Assembly: GCF_028736215.1 (NCBI RefSeq)
Contig: NZ_CP117883.1
Span: forward strand, 2,914,001-2,978,000
From: Mucilaginibacter sp. KACC 22773
GTDB taxonomy: Bacteria > Bacteroidota > Bacteroidia > Sphingobacteriales > Sphingobacteriaceae
Direction: 5' to 3'
DNA length: 64,000 nt
Positions 27,325 to 35,796 of this stretch are shown piece by piece (within the stretch, counting starts at the first letter, position 1; each line of letters begins with the position of its first letter). Made by a program: the position numbers and the translations under genes. The notes under the pieces were generated by a model, which did no database searches, was not told where the DNA came from, and saw nothing but the letters and a program-made list of their open reading frames with translations.

Positions 27325-27524
27325 CACATCTAAAGTGGGTTAACATAACTTAACATATTTTAGATATATTTTTTATAAGTATTTGATAATAAATTAATTG
27401 TATATAAACATAGTTAACACTAAATTGATTGCGTTAATGTTGTCTCATCCAATATTTGTGCCGGTTTTTGTCCAACTCAGGTACCTAAAGGGGGCTGGTT
27501 CTTCTAAATAGTTTGCCATGCTTT

Positions 27525-28124
27525 TTAACCACGAGGTTCCCGCAGCATTACCCAATAAGTGGCATTGGTTACCGGCTCTAAAAAGGATGCGCTTTCTTTA
27601 TATCCCAGCCTGTTATAAAATGATATGTTCCTGGGCGTAAAAGTTTCCAGGTAGGTGGGCAAACCCAATTTGTCGGTTTCTGCCAATACATCAGTGATTA
27701 GGCCGACACCTAAACCTTTACCCTGGAATTCCGGTTTGATGCCGACGATGGAAAGGTACCATGATTCTGGTGCAATTAAACCCTCCAATTGCGCCGACAT
27801 AAAATCTACCATCTGCACATAGGCATCCAGCACGACATCACCTAAATTGGCTTTCAAAAAGGCCTTCTTTTCCTGGCTTTTTTTCGATTCGGTCTCTGCA
27901 CTTAAGGGCTTACTCCATATAGACGCGCCATACCTGTGTTGGCCGGGAATAAACAGCAGGCCGTATTTTTCGGCCTCGTACATCGAATAATCAAGGTAGC
28001 TTATTAAAGCTTCCCGTTTCTCTTTATCGCCGGTTATTGATTGTAATAACCTGATATAAAATGGATCAGGCTGTAATGCCTGGTATAAAGCCTCAGAAAA
28101 CTCCTGGTATTTAAGTGTGTACAT
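27525..28124 (-). CDS. GNAT-family N-acetyltransferase
   Basis: A 199-residue cytoplasmic protein of the GNAT fold. The acetyl-CoA-binding motif A is visible in SIVGIKPEFQGKGLGVGLI (about residues 144-162; the loop QGKGLG replaces the usual Q/RxxGxG/A). Motif B-like TYLETFTPRNISFYNRLGYK follows. The acceptor substrate cannot be predicted; GNATs acetylate small molecules, peptides or protein amines. It is a single gene, 200 nt from the IS right end, transcribed towards the element. The start ATG 28124 gives a normal family length. Confidence 0.88.
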   Translation of the reverse strand: MYTLKYQEFSEALYQALQPDPFYIRLLQSITGDKEKREALISYLDYSMYEAEKYGLLFIPGQHRYGASIWSKPLSAETESKKSQEKKAFLKANLGDVVLDAYVQMVDFMSAQLEGLIAPESWYLSIVGIKPEFQGKGLGVGLITDVLAETDKLGLPTYLETFTPRNISFYNRLGYKESASFLEPVTNATYWVMLREPRG

Positions 28125-28205
28125 GGCTGGTAAATATCGGAAATTATGCCCTGTGCTAACAGATAAAAATCGATTTATAGTTGAACAGGCCCCGGTATCT
28201 ACAAA

Positions 28206-28242
28206 TCAAAAACGGCCTGAAGAATTCTGTCTCCGGGCCGTT
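28206..28242 (-). terminator. Intrinsic terminator of rseP
   Basis: On the - strand AACGGCC pairs with GGCCGTT, and TTTTTGATTT follows. It lies 45 nt beyond the rseP stop and would end the dxr-rseP transcript before the GNAT gene. Confidence 0.75.
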
Positions 28243-28286
28243 GATTTAGCGCTTTTGCATTAAGCCTTCTGCTTTTAGCTTTCAGC

Positions 28287-29615
28287 CTATTTTTTCATTA
28301 CCTTGTTTACAATATCGTTTCCAAAAACAAATACCATCAGGGTAACCAGTATCACAAAACCCACTATTTGCGCGCGCTCCAGGAACTTATCGCTCAGTGG
28401 TTTACCTTTTATCATTTCCACAATCAGGAACACAGCATGACCACCGTCAAGTGCCGGGATAGGCAATAGGTTCATCAGCGCTAATACCATTGATAAAAAG
28501 CCCACCAGGCTCCAAAAATGCACCCAGTCAATAGTGCCGCCAAACAGGTTTGCTATAGCAACAGGGCCGCTTACGGCTTTGTTAAACTTAACATCACCTT
28601 TAAATATTTTACCCAGGCCTTTGGCATTATCAGTAAATGTGCTGATAGCTCTCGCCGCACCGATAGGGAAAGATTGAAAGAAACCGTATTTTATGGTTTT
28701 TACTTCCGGGAAATCGCTTTTTGGCCGTGCGAAACCAATAGTTCCATCGGCGGTTACCTGCGCTTTTATTGGCAAAATGCTGCTGTTGCGTTTTACGCTC
28801 AGGTCAACCATCTTGCCTTTGTTTGCTGCAAGCTGGCTTTGGATCTCGTCAAAAAATACTACAGGCTGGCCGTTTACTGCCACTACGCTATCGCCTTTTT
28901 TTAGGCCTGCTTTTTTAGCATTGCCATAAACGGAATCGACAGAAAATTTGGTACGTGGTACGCGGCTTATAAATTCTTCGATACCATGATCGGCCAAATC
29001 ATTTAATATGGTATGCGGTACAGTAATGCTTAACGTCTGGGCACCGCGCACTACGGTAAATACCGTATTTTCGAGCAATACTTTTGGGCTTGTTAAATCG
29101 TCAAAACGTACAATTTCTTTACCATTAACGGCGGTAATTTTATCGCCCGGCAATAAGCCTATTTTTTTGCCTACCACGCCTGGTACAATGCCATATTGCG
29201 CACTTGAGTTAGGAATATAGCTTTCGCCAAAGCGGATAGTCAGGACCCAAAATATAAGAATGCCCAGTATGATGTTAACTGTAACACCGCCCAGCATTAC
29301 AATTAAACGCTGCCAGGCTGGTTTTGAACGGAACTCCCAGGGTTGCGGCGGACCGGCCATCTGGTCGGTATCCATCGATTCATCTATCATACCGGCAATT
29401 TTTACATAGCCACCTAAAGGCAACCAGCCAATGCCATATTCAACACCTTTATACGTAAATTTAAACAGGCTGATATTCCACGCGTCAAAAAACAGGTAAA
29501 ATTTATCTACTTTAATCCCGAAAGCCCGGGCCGTTAAAAAGTGCCCCAGTTCGTGCAGGATGATTAAAATTGAAAGGCCCAGTACAAGCTGGCCTACCAT
29601 GATCACTATACTCAT
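28287..29615 (-). CDS. rseP: RIP metalloprotease RseP (site-2 protease)
   Basis: This 442-residue inner-membrane zinc protease has HELGH at residues 21-25, right after the first helix, and the second signature NLLPIPALDGGH near 380-391, whose aspartate completes the zinc site. Two PDZ-like regions lie between (about 130-210 and 215-290, with KKAGLKKGDSVVAVNGQPV). RseP cuts anti-sigma factors and clears signal-peptide remnants. It follows dxr by 16 nt on the same strand, a pairing common in bacteria (isoprenoid and envelope genes). A terminator follows. The start is ATG 29615, placing HELGH at the usual position. Confidence 0.96.
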   Translation of the reverse strand: MSIVIMVGQLVLGLSILIILHELGHFLTARAFGIKVDKFYLFFDAWNISLFKFTYKGVEYGIGWLPLGGYVKIAGMIDESMDTDQMAGPPQPWEFRSKPAWQRLIVMLGGVTVNIILGILIFWVLTIRFGESYIPNSSAQYGIVPGVVGKKIGLLPGDKITAVNGKEIVRFDDLTSPKVLLENTVFTVVRGAQTLSITVPHTILNDLADHGIEEFISRVPRTKFSVDSVYGNAKKAGLKKGDSVVAVNGQPVVFFDEIQSQLAANKGKMVDLSVKRNSSILPIKAQVTADGTIGFARPKSDFPEVKTIKYGFFQSFPIGAARAISTFTDNAKGLGKIFKGDVKFNKAVSGPVAIANLFGGTIDWVHFWSLVGFLSMVLALMNLLPIPALDGGHAVFLIVEMIKGKPLSDKFLERAQIVGFVILVTLMVFVFGNDIVNKVMKK

Positions 29616-29631
29616 TCGTTATATTTATCTA

Positions 29632-30819
29632 TTAATAGTTTATTGCCTTTAACGGCAGTTTTTGTATAAAATTTTGCGCAAAGATGCGTGTTTCTTTGTC
29701 GGTATTCAAATAATCGGTTATGGTTGGTTGCGATACGAAGGCGATTTGCTGCATACACTCTTCAATCAAATCGCTCATGGCCAGGAAACCGATGCTGTTG
29801 GTTAAAAAACCGGCGACGGCAATCTCGTTGGCCGCATTAATAATACAAGGCATGTTACCACCTTGTTTTAACGCTGCATAAGCTAACCCAAGATTACGAA
29901 AAGTTTCCAGGTCTGGTTTTTCAAAAGTCAGGTTAGGATAGGCTGTAAAATCAAACCGCTTAAAATCGTTTTGGATGCGGCTGGGGTAGGTAAGCGCGTA
30001 CTGGATAGGCAGTTTCATGTCCGGTAAACCCATTTGCGCTTTGATTGATCCGTCCCTGAATTGCACCATGGAGTGGATGATGGATTGCGGGTGAACCACC
30101 ACATCAATCTGATCTGCATCTACATTAAAAAGCCATTTTGCTTCTATCACCTCCAGACCTTTATTCATGAGTGATGCCGAATCAATGGTGATTTTGGCGC
30201 CCATTACCCAGTTGGGATGTTTTAACGCGTCTTCGCGGCTTACACCGGTCAAAAAATCAACGCTGCGGCCACGGAAAGGGCCGCCGGATGCTGTAATGAT
30301 CAGTTTTTCTACAGGGTTGTTTTCCTCGCCCGTGAGGCACTGGAATATAGCCGAGTGTTCAGAATCTACCGGCAGGATATTAACCCCATGCTGTTTGGCC
30401 AAAGTGGTTACAATTTCGCCGGCAACAACTAAAGTTTCTTTATTGGCCAGGGCGATATCTTTACCCGCCTTTATAGCGGCAATAGTAGGTTCCAAACCTG
30501 CAAAGCCAACCATCGCTGTAAGCACTACATCAATATCAGGATGAGTAACGGTATCAATAATAGCCTGGTGGCCTGCAAGTACCTCGATGGGCAGGTGGGC
30601 CAGGGCCTCCTTAACCTGCAGGTATTTGCCGGTATCGCATATAATGGCGTAGGCCGGCAAAAACTCAATAGCCTGGCTAATTAATAGCCCGGCGTTGGAA
30701 TGCGCTGTAAGTAAAAAAGCCCTGAACAGGTTACCGTTGCCCTTTATCACCTCAAGTGTTTGGGTACCTATGCTGCCTGTTGAGCCTAAAATGGCAATTT
30801 TTTTTATCTGGTTACTCAA
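29632..30819 (-). CDS. dxr: 1-deoxy-D-xylulose 5-phosphate reductoisomerase
   Basis: A 395-residue cytoplasmic enzyme of the MEP isoprenoid pathway that converts DXP to 2-C-methyl-D-erythritol 4-phosphate with NADPH. The nucleotide-binding GSTGSIGTQTLEVI is at residues 11-24. LANKETLVVAG and the metal-site segment VDSEHSAIFQCL follow, with ASGGPFRG, the flexible-loop region HPNWVMGAKITIDSASLMNK and NKGLEVIEA. The length is normal. It is first in a two-gene unit with rseP. A palindromic repeat region lies upstream. Confidence 0.97.
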   Translation of the reverse strand: MSNQIKKIAILGSTGSIGTQTLEVIKGNGNLFRAFLLTAHSNAGLLISQAIEFLPAYAIICDTGKYLQVKEALAHLPIEVLAGHQAIIDTVTHPDIDVVLTAMVGFAGLEPTIAAIKAGKDIALANKETLVVAGEIVTTLAKQHGVNILPVDSEHSAIFQCLTGEENNPVEKLIITASGGPFRGRSVDFLTGVSREDALKHPNWVMGAKITIDSASLMNKGLEVIEAKWLFNVDADQIDVVVHPQSIIHSMVQFRDGSIKAQMGLPDMKLPIQYALTYPSRIQNDFKRFDFTAYPNLTFEKPDLETFRNLGLAYAALKQGGNMPCIINAANEIAVAGFLTNSIGFLAMSDLIEECMQQIAFVSQPTITDYLNTDKETRIFAQNFIQKLPLKAINY

Positions 30820-31167
30820 TTATAATATCTTTATATAAGAAAAATACCGGTCATCCTAAGCTTGTCAAAACACGCGCAGACAGGCCTTTGCACGTTATGC
30901 TTCGGCGGACTACCCGTCACATATCCAATTTCCCTGTCATCCTAAGGAACGAAGGATCTATCAGCTATGCATGACCGATAGAAAAGTTCGTGAATAGATC
31001 CTTCGTTCCTCAGGATGACAGTCTTTATTTTTTAGTGCCATCTCCCTTTCATGGTTTCGTTAAATTTTACGATTAACCACGACACTCTTTTTTGATTTGC
31101 GAATATAATTATAATACGCTTCTGTTATGCCTGTTTGCCTTTTTCAAGTCTCCCCTTTAGGGGAGAT
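30820..31167. other. 348-nt intergenic region rich in palindromic repeats
   Basis: There is no gene. It contains a partial repeat TCATCCTAAGCTTGTC (30850-30865), the long inverted repeat 30934-31021 and the CTCCCC hairpin element 31146-31179. No clear promoter box for dxr was found. Confidence 0.7.
30934..31021. repeat. Palindromic element with 28-nt arms (CTGTCATCCT...)
   Basis: Arms 30934-30961 and 30994-31021 are reverse complements except one base (A30944 against the G version). They enclose a 32-nt loop. The arms read CTGTCATCCT then AGGAACGAAGGATCTAT. The element carries no gene and looks like a small interspersed repeat. Confidence 0.92.
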
Positions 31168-31179
31168 TTAGAGGGGCTT
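31146..31179. repeat. AAGTCTCCCC hairpin element, copy 1
   Basis: AAGTCTCCCCTTTAGGGGAG, then ATTTAGAGGGGCTT. The first part is a hairpin with TCTCCCC/GGGGAGA arms. The reverse complement of the same element, with a different loop, lies at 35584-35619. It overlaps the 3' end of the GH3-family gene. Confidence 0.9.
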
Positions 31180-32673
31180 AATATACGCTTTTAAGCCATC
31201 TGCTATCTTCCTGTCATTTGATAGCCTTGGCACCTTATTTTGCCCTCCCAGTTTTCCTTCCGATCGCATAAAATTTATGAACGCGTCTTTTTTCAGGCCT
31301 TGGATGATCAAAGGTTGCAAAATGTTACCTTCAATCAGGTCAAAATAGTAAATATTTTTCTTTTGCAGGGCTTTATCCACTTTTATGGCAAAGACCTGAA
31401 GATCGGCGGGCGGTGTTCCAAACTCAACAAACCACTCGTGGTAAGGGAGTTGCCCGGCCGGCGGGTTAACCTGTGGCGCTACGGTAAATTCAATTACATC
31501 AACACCCTCGGCCTTTGCTACGCTCATTAATGCATGTTCTACTTCTTCGCCAATAACATGTTCGCCAAAGGCCGATATATAGTGTTTAATACGGCCGGTT
31601 ACAATGATTTTATAAGGGTTTTTAGATATGAATTTAATGGTATCCCCTAAGCTATAACCCCATAAGCCGGCGCTGGTATTCATAATGAGCGCATAATTTT
31701 TCTCCAGTTCCACATCTTTGATATTGATGCGGGTTGGATGCTCGTTAAAGTACTCTTCTGAAGGAATAAACTCGTAAAATATGCCCGAGTCAACTAATAA
31801 AAGCAGTCCGTTCTCCTTTTGTGAATCCTGGAAAGCGATAAAGCCCTCTGATGCCGGATAAGTTTCGATAGAATCAATTTTAAAACCAATACTTTCCTCC
31901 ATCCGGGCGCGGTAAGGTTCGTAGTTTACGCCGCCATGCACGTACAATTTGAAGTTAGGGAAAATATCTTTCACCTTTTTGCCACCAGACTTTGCCGAAA
32001 GCCTGTCAAAATACATCTGGCACCATGGCGGTATGCCGCTGATGAGGCGCATATCTTCATTAAACGTTTCGTCAACTATGGCGTCAACCTTTTGCTCCCA
32101 ATCTTCAATGCAATTGGTTTCATAGCTTGGCAGCCTGTTTTTTTGAAGGTAAGCGGGCACATGGTGTGCCACTATGCCAGAAAGCCTCCCGGTTGATACG
32201 CCATTCTTTTCGGCTAAAACCGGGCTTCCCTGCAGGAATATCATTTTACCATCAACAAAATCGGCGTTGCCGGTTTCATGAATATAGGCAAGCAAGGCAT
32301 TGCGGGCAGCTTTAATATGCTGGGGCATGCTTTCTTTTGATATCGGGATATATTTTACACCCGATGTAGTGCCCGATGTTTTGGCCAGGTACTTTGGCTT
32401 GCCCGGCCATAACACATTCTCTTCGCCTTTTACAACCCTGTCTATATAGGGGCGCAGGTCTTCATAATCGTGGATAGGGACATTTCGTTTAAAATCTTCG
32501 TAGCTATTGATCTGTGAAAAATTATGCGCTTTACCAAAGGTGGTATCCTTAGCCTGGTGGATAAGACTGCTAAATGTATTTTGCTGCAAAATAAGGGCAT
32601 TTTTACGCAGCTGATTAAGCTCCCTGTTTACCAGGACTGCAAAAACTTTGCTCAATACAGATTTAAGGCCCAT
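31168..32673 (-). CDS. GH3 auxin-responsive-promoter family acyl-adenylate enzyme
   Basis: A 501-residue protein of the GH3 superfamily (ANL adenylate-forming fold). The ATP-binding motif LAKTSGTTSGVKYIP is near residues 105-120. YPASEGFIAFQ near 274 and the hinge SLGDTIKFISK then TGRIKHYISAFGEHVIGEEVE (about 349-383) match the plant and bacterial GH3 pattern. These enzymes adenylate an acid and couple it to an amino acid or other acceptor; bacterial substrates are unknown. It is the last gene of a four-gene - strand group with a membrane protein and two glycosyltransferases, which hints at an envelope or exopolymer role (inference). Confidence 0.88.
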   Translation of the reverse strand: MGLKSVLSKVFAVLVNRELNQLRKNALILQQNTFSSLIHQAKDTTFGKAHNFSQINSYEDFKRNVPIHDYEDLRPYIDRVVKGEENVLWPGKPKYLAKTSGTTSGVKYIPISKESMPQHIKAARNALLAYIHETGNADFVDGKMIFLQGSPVLAEKNGVSTGRLSGIVAHHVPAYLQKNRLPSYETNCIEDWEQKVDAIVDETFNEDMRLISGIPPWCQMYFDRLSAKSGGKKVKDIFPNFKLYVHGGVNYEPYRARMEESIGFKIDSIETYPASEGFIAFQDSQKENGLLLLVDSGIFYEFIPSEEYFNEHPTRINIKDVELEKNYALIMNTSAGLWGYSLGDTIKFISKNPYKIIVTGRIKHYISAFGEHVIGEEVEHALMSVAKAEGVDVIEFTVAPQVNPPAGQLPYHEWFVEFGTPPADLQVFAIKVDKALQKKNIYYFDLIEGNILQPLIIQGLKKDAFINFMRSEGKLGGQNKVPRLSNDRKIADGLKAYIKPL

Positions 32674-32676
32674 TGG

Positions 32677-33447
32677 TTATTTGGTTTCGGACAGGTCATC
32701 GTCCACATCCAGGTGGCTGTAAACTAATTTACGGTAGGTAACCATAATAATTACCTGGATAAAAGGGAATGTTAGCAAAAACCAGCAATAAAAAGCTAAC
32801 CTGAATATGAACCCTCCCTTTTCATCAAGTCCGGTTAAATTTATGATCAGGAAAACAGGTATCAATGCTATAAAGAGTATGCCTATTATAATAATAAAGA
32901 TGCTAAGCGTTTTAAAGAAGTTATCCTTGGTTATTTCGAAACTTTGTTTGAGCGATTCTATAGGCGCCGAATCATCGTCAACAATAAAGCAGATACAAAA
33001 TATACTGCGCAGGCTTATGTAGAGGATAATCAATAATTCTATTGTTTGAAATATGCTTTCCAAACCCAGATACCGTTGGGCCAATACATAGAAGAAGAAT
33101 AATATTGCAACGAAGAACGCTGTTAAAAAGCCGATAATAACAAAGTTAAATGTCATTTTAGCCGATGGCAAAATATCTTTAAATTCAAACTCATAATATT
33201 CTTTGTCCATTAAGGTTAATATGAGTTTGTAAAAGCTTAAACCAATAAAGCACTGCGTTATCAACGCTATGAAGAAGAAAATAGTGGTGGTAAGGTAATC
33301 GCCAATTAAGAAAAAAGTCTTAAAAAAGTCAAGCACCTCATTTATAAACAGCGAAATAACCGAATACACAACAAGCGGCACAAAATTTTTCTTTAAAATA
33401 TTCCATGCAGTTTTAATGGTTTCTGCAACAGAAAAGGTGTGGTACAT
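32677..33447 (-). CDS. Multi-pass membrane protein of unknown function
   Basis: A 256-residue hydrophobic protein with about six helices, roughly at 22-42, 50-75, 105-130, 135-160, 185-210 and 215-240. The segment APIESLKQSFEITKDNFFKT (about 166-185) recalls the conserved cytoplasmic loop of DUF975/YciC-like membrane proteins, but the match is too loose for assignment. The start ATG 33447 gives the amphipathic lead SVAETIKTAWNILKKNF. It lies 7 nt after the glycosyltransferase gene and 4 nt before the GH3 gene, so the three are probably co-transcribed. Confidence 0.72.
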   Translation of the reverse strand: MYHTFSVAETIKTAWNILKKNFVPLVVYSVISLFINEVLDFFKTFFLIGDYLTTTIFFFIALITQCFIGLSFYKLILTLMDKEYYEFEFKDILPSAKMTFNFVIIGFLTAFFVAILFFFYVLAQRYLGLESIFQTIELLIILYISLRSIFCICFIVDDDSAPIESLKQSFEITKDNFFKTLSIFIIIIGILFIALIPVFLIINLTGLDEKGGFIFRLAFYCWFLLTFPFIQVIIMVTYRKLVYSHLDVDDDLSETK

Positions 33448-33453
33448 AGGTTA

Positions 33454-34422
33454 TTATGATCTGTTAAAAATTACCCGCTTCCAAAAATCCTGCATAAATC
33501 CTATCCCGTAGGCTGTTAGTTGAGTGAAGGCAGCTATAATGCTCAAAAATGCGATTTTTGCTGATTTATTTTTCCACCAAGCATGAAAAAATATTAACAA
33601 AATGATAAACAACACTATAAAGTTACCCAGTTTGGCAATCTGCCATCCCAATAGATTGAAAATGAGCGTGAATAGCAGGAACAGTGTGAACGCCGCGGGA
33701 AAAAAGTGCACCGCCTTTAACTCCCCCGGGAAAAACTTATAAATATTAATGCGCGCCCTGCCAAAAAAGTGCAGCTGCTTAAAAAACTGCACAAAGTTGG
33801 TGCGGCGTTTATGGTAAACGATGGCGTCGGGTATCAGCCCGATTTTAAAACCAAGGGAATGGATGCGGATGCTGTATTCAATATCCTCGCCCAGTCGGGT
33901 GATAATAAAGCCGCCTGCTTTTTCCCATACCTGCCTTGATACACCCATGTTAAAACTACGTGGATGAAACTGCCCAATCGCTTTTTTATTACCGCGGATA
34001 CCGCCTGTTGTAAAAGGGGAGGTCATACTATAGCTGATGGCCTTTTGCGTAGGCGTAAATGAGGTATGTGCTCCATCTGGCCCGCCGTAGGCATCAAGGT
34101 AATTTGCGGTTAACGAATTATTTACAATCTGCAGGTAATCTGCAGGGATCAAACAATCCGAATCGAATATGATAAAGTAGTCGCCCCTGGCGCGTTCAAA
34201 TCCAAAATTGCGTGTAAAACCCTGCCCTTCGTTTGCTTTTTTAAAATAGCGAACATCCAACTGTCCAACAAAGCCGTTTACAATAGCTTCGGCGTGATTA
34301 ACGGATCCATCTTCAATCACCAAAACCTCAAAATTCCGGTACGTTTGCAGCACCAGGGTCTCCAGTAATTCTTTGATCTCCTGCGGGCGGTTGTATAAAG
34401 GAATGATGATGGAAAAAAACAT
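33454..34422 (-). CDS. Family 2 glycosyltransferase, membrane anchored
   Basis: A 322-residue GT-A enzyme. It begins SIIIPLYNRPQEIKELLETL (residues 4-23), has LVIEDGS near 34-40, and the DxD-type nucleotide-sugar motif in YFIIFDSDCLIP (about 86-97; DSD). It continues with GEDIEYSIR as the likely catalytic ED segment. Two or three helices near 240-310 anchor it in the membrane. The donor and acceptor are unknown. It sits downstream of a second GT2 gene, separated by a spacer with a long perfect inverted repeat. Confidence 0.9.
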   Translation of the reverse strand: MFFSIIIPLYNRPQEIKELLETLVLQTYRNFEVLVIEDGSVNHAEAIVNGFVGQLDVRYFKKANEGQGFTRNFGFERARGDYFIIFDSDCLIPADYLQIVNNSLTANYLDAYGGPDGAHTSFTPTQKAISYSMTSPFTTGGIRGNKKAIGQFHPRSFNMGVSRQVWEKAGGFIITRLGEDIEYSIRIHSLGFKIGLIPDAIVYHKRRTNFVQFFKQLHFFGRARINIYKFFPGELKAVHFFPAAFTLFLLFTLIFNLLGWQIAKLGNFIVLFIILLIFFHAWWKNKSAKIAFLSIIAAFTQLTAYGIGFMQDFWKRVIFNRS

Positions 34423-34436
34423 GTTTTGAATTTGAT

Positions 34437-34533
34437 GATTTGAAAATTTGAGGATTTGAAAATGGCTGGCTTTTCAACCATTTCAATTTGAAAGGGTAAT
34501 TTTCAAATTTTCAAATCCTCAAATTTTCAAATC
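34437..34533. repeat. Perfect 27-nt inverted repeat between two glycosyltransferase genes
   Basis: Arms 34437-34463 and 34507-34533 are exact reverse complements, made of GATTTGAAAATTTGAGGATT-type words, with a 43-nt loop. The right arm overlaps two bases of the stop codon of the upstream gene (34532-35482). It may act as an attenuator or RNA-stability element inside the operon. Confidence 0.93.
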
Positions 34534-35482
34534 AGATAACTTCCTCTACCTGGTAATGGTTCCGTTCGCTTGAGCTACGGGAAACCAGTTCGGCAACAAA
34601 GCCGGTTAAAAATAGCTGCGAGCCTAAAATGATGGCTACAATGGCTATATAAAACCAGGGGTTGTCTGTTGGCTGCCTTTCTTTAATATGATGCGAGATG
34701 TTATAAAGCTTATCGGCCATTATCCATATCGCTATTACCAATCCTGTAAAAAAGCTGATTGTACCCATTGTGCCAAAAAAGTGCATGGGGCGTTTACCAA
34801 ACTTGCCAACAAAAAATATCGATAGCAAATCAAGAAAGCCGTTTACAAAGCGGCTCATGCCAAATTTGGTTTTGCCGTATTTGCGGGCACGGTGCTCAAC
34901 TACCTGCTCGCCAATTTTGGTAAAACCGGCCCATTTGGCTAATACTGGGATATAGCGGTGCATTTCGCCATAAACCTCTATATTTTTCACCACAGCGCCG
35001 CGGTATGCTTTAAGGCCGCAGTTAAAATCGTGCAGGTTATCTATGCCACTCATTTTACGGGTGGCATAGTTAAATAGCTTAGTGGGTATGGTTTTGCTGA
35101 GCGGATCATACCGTTTGGCTTTCCATCCCGATACCAGGTCGAATTTTTCTTCGGTTATACGGCGATAAAGTTCGGGAATTTCATCCGGGCTATCCTGTAA
35201 ATCGGCATCCATGGTTATTACCACATCGCCCCTGGTAGCGGCAAAGCCGGTATTAAGCGCTGCCGATTTGCCATAGTTGCGCCTGAATTTGATGCCTTTA
35301 ATGAAAGGATTATCGAAGCTTAGCTTCCTGATCATCTCCCATGACCCGTCCTTGCTACCATCATCAACCAATATGATTTCATAAGTAAAGCGATTTTCGG
35401 CCATTACGCGGCTTATCCATGAGGTAAGCTCGGGCAATGATTCTACTTCGTCATAAAGCGGTACTACAACTGATATATCCAT
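34532..35482 (-). CDS. Polyprenyl-phosphate glycosyltransferase-like, GT2 (DPM1/ArnC type)
   Basis: A 316-residue protein with VVVPLYDEVESLPEL at residues 5-19, EIILVDDGSKDGS near 35-47 and the DxD motif VITMDADLQDSPDEIP at about 89-104. HRYIPVLAKWAGF and EQVVEHRARKYGKTKFG follow (about 171-210), a pattern typical of dolichol/undecaprenyl-phosphate sugar transferases. Two C-terminal helices (about 232-255 and 275-300) and a short cytoplasmic tail give the ArnC-like topology. It probably transfers a sugar to undecaprenyl phosphate. It heads the - strand group that ends with the GH3 gene. Confidence 0.9.
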   Translation of the reverse strand: MDISVVVPLYDEVESLPELTSWISRVMAENRFTYEIILVDDGSKDGSWEMIRKLSFDNPFIKGIKFRRNYGKSAALNTGFAATRGDVVITMDADLQDSPDEIPELYRRITEEKFDLVSGWKAKRYDPLSKTIPTKLFNYATRKMSGIDNLHDFNCGLKAYRGAVVKNIEVYGEMHRYIPVLAKWAGFTKIGEQVVEHRARKYGKTKFGMSRFVNGFLDLLSIFFVGKFGKRPMHFFGTMGTISFFTGLVIAIWIMADKLYNISHHIKERQPTDNPWFYIAIVAIILGSQLFLTGFVAELVSRSSSERNHYQVEEVI

Positions 35483-35583
35483 TTATAAGGAATGTGATGC
35501 GTGGCTAAAATTATGTTTGCCCGCAATCATCCGCAAAAATATAAAAAATAGGGAATGGTTTGTATAATGATTTTTAAGCAGCC

Positions 35584-35619
35584 AAGCCCCCTCTAAATCT
35601 CCCCCGGTAGGGGAGACTT
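35584..35619. repeat. AAGTCTCCCC hairpin element, copy 2 (inverted)
   Basis: The reverse complement of this stretch reads AAGTCTCCCCTACCGGGGGA then GATTTAGAGGGGGCTT. It matches 31146-31179 outside the hairpin loop. It forms the left member of the nested structure 35596-35657. Confidence 0.9.
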
Positions 35620-35657
35620 TAACTGCTTTTTTAAAGTCCTCCCTACCGGGGAGGATT
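35596..35657. repeat. Paired CTCCC hairpins forming a larger inverted repeat
   Basis: Segments 35596-35622 and 35631-35657 are near reverse complements (23 of 27), separated by 8 nt. Each is also a hairpin in itself (TCTCCCC/GGGGAGA and TCCTCCC/GGGAGGA). The four differences between them keep both small stems paired. Confidence 0.88.
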
Positions 35658-35796
35658 ATTCGCAGTTGGTGATTTGGTGCGCTCATGAAAGCTACGCTAT
35701 TTAGGTGGGGCTGCCTACAATATGTAAAGCATCTATTACGTTAAAAGCACTTGGAAATATTTGCATAACTTGCCTGTCATTATAAATAAAGCCTTC

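Larger units (their letters stand above)
35483..35796. other. 314-nt intergenic region with nested hairpins
   Basis: This separates the divergent glycosyltransferase and M1 peptidase genes. It contains the CTCCCC elements at 35584-35657. No consensus TAnnTTTG box with a good -33 element was found for either gene, and no small gene is supported. Confidence 0.65.
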
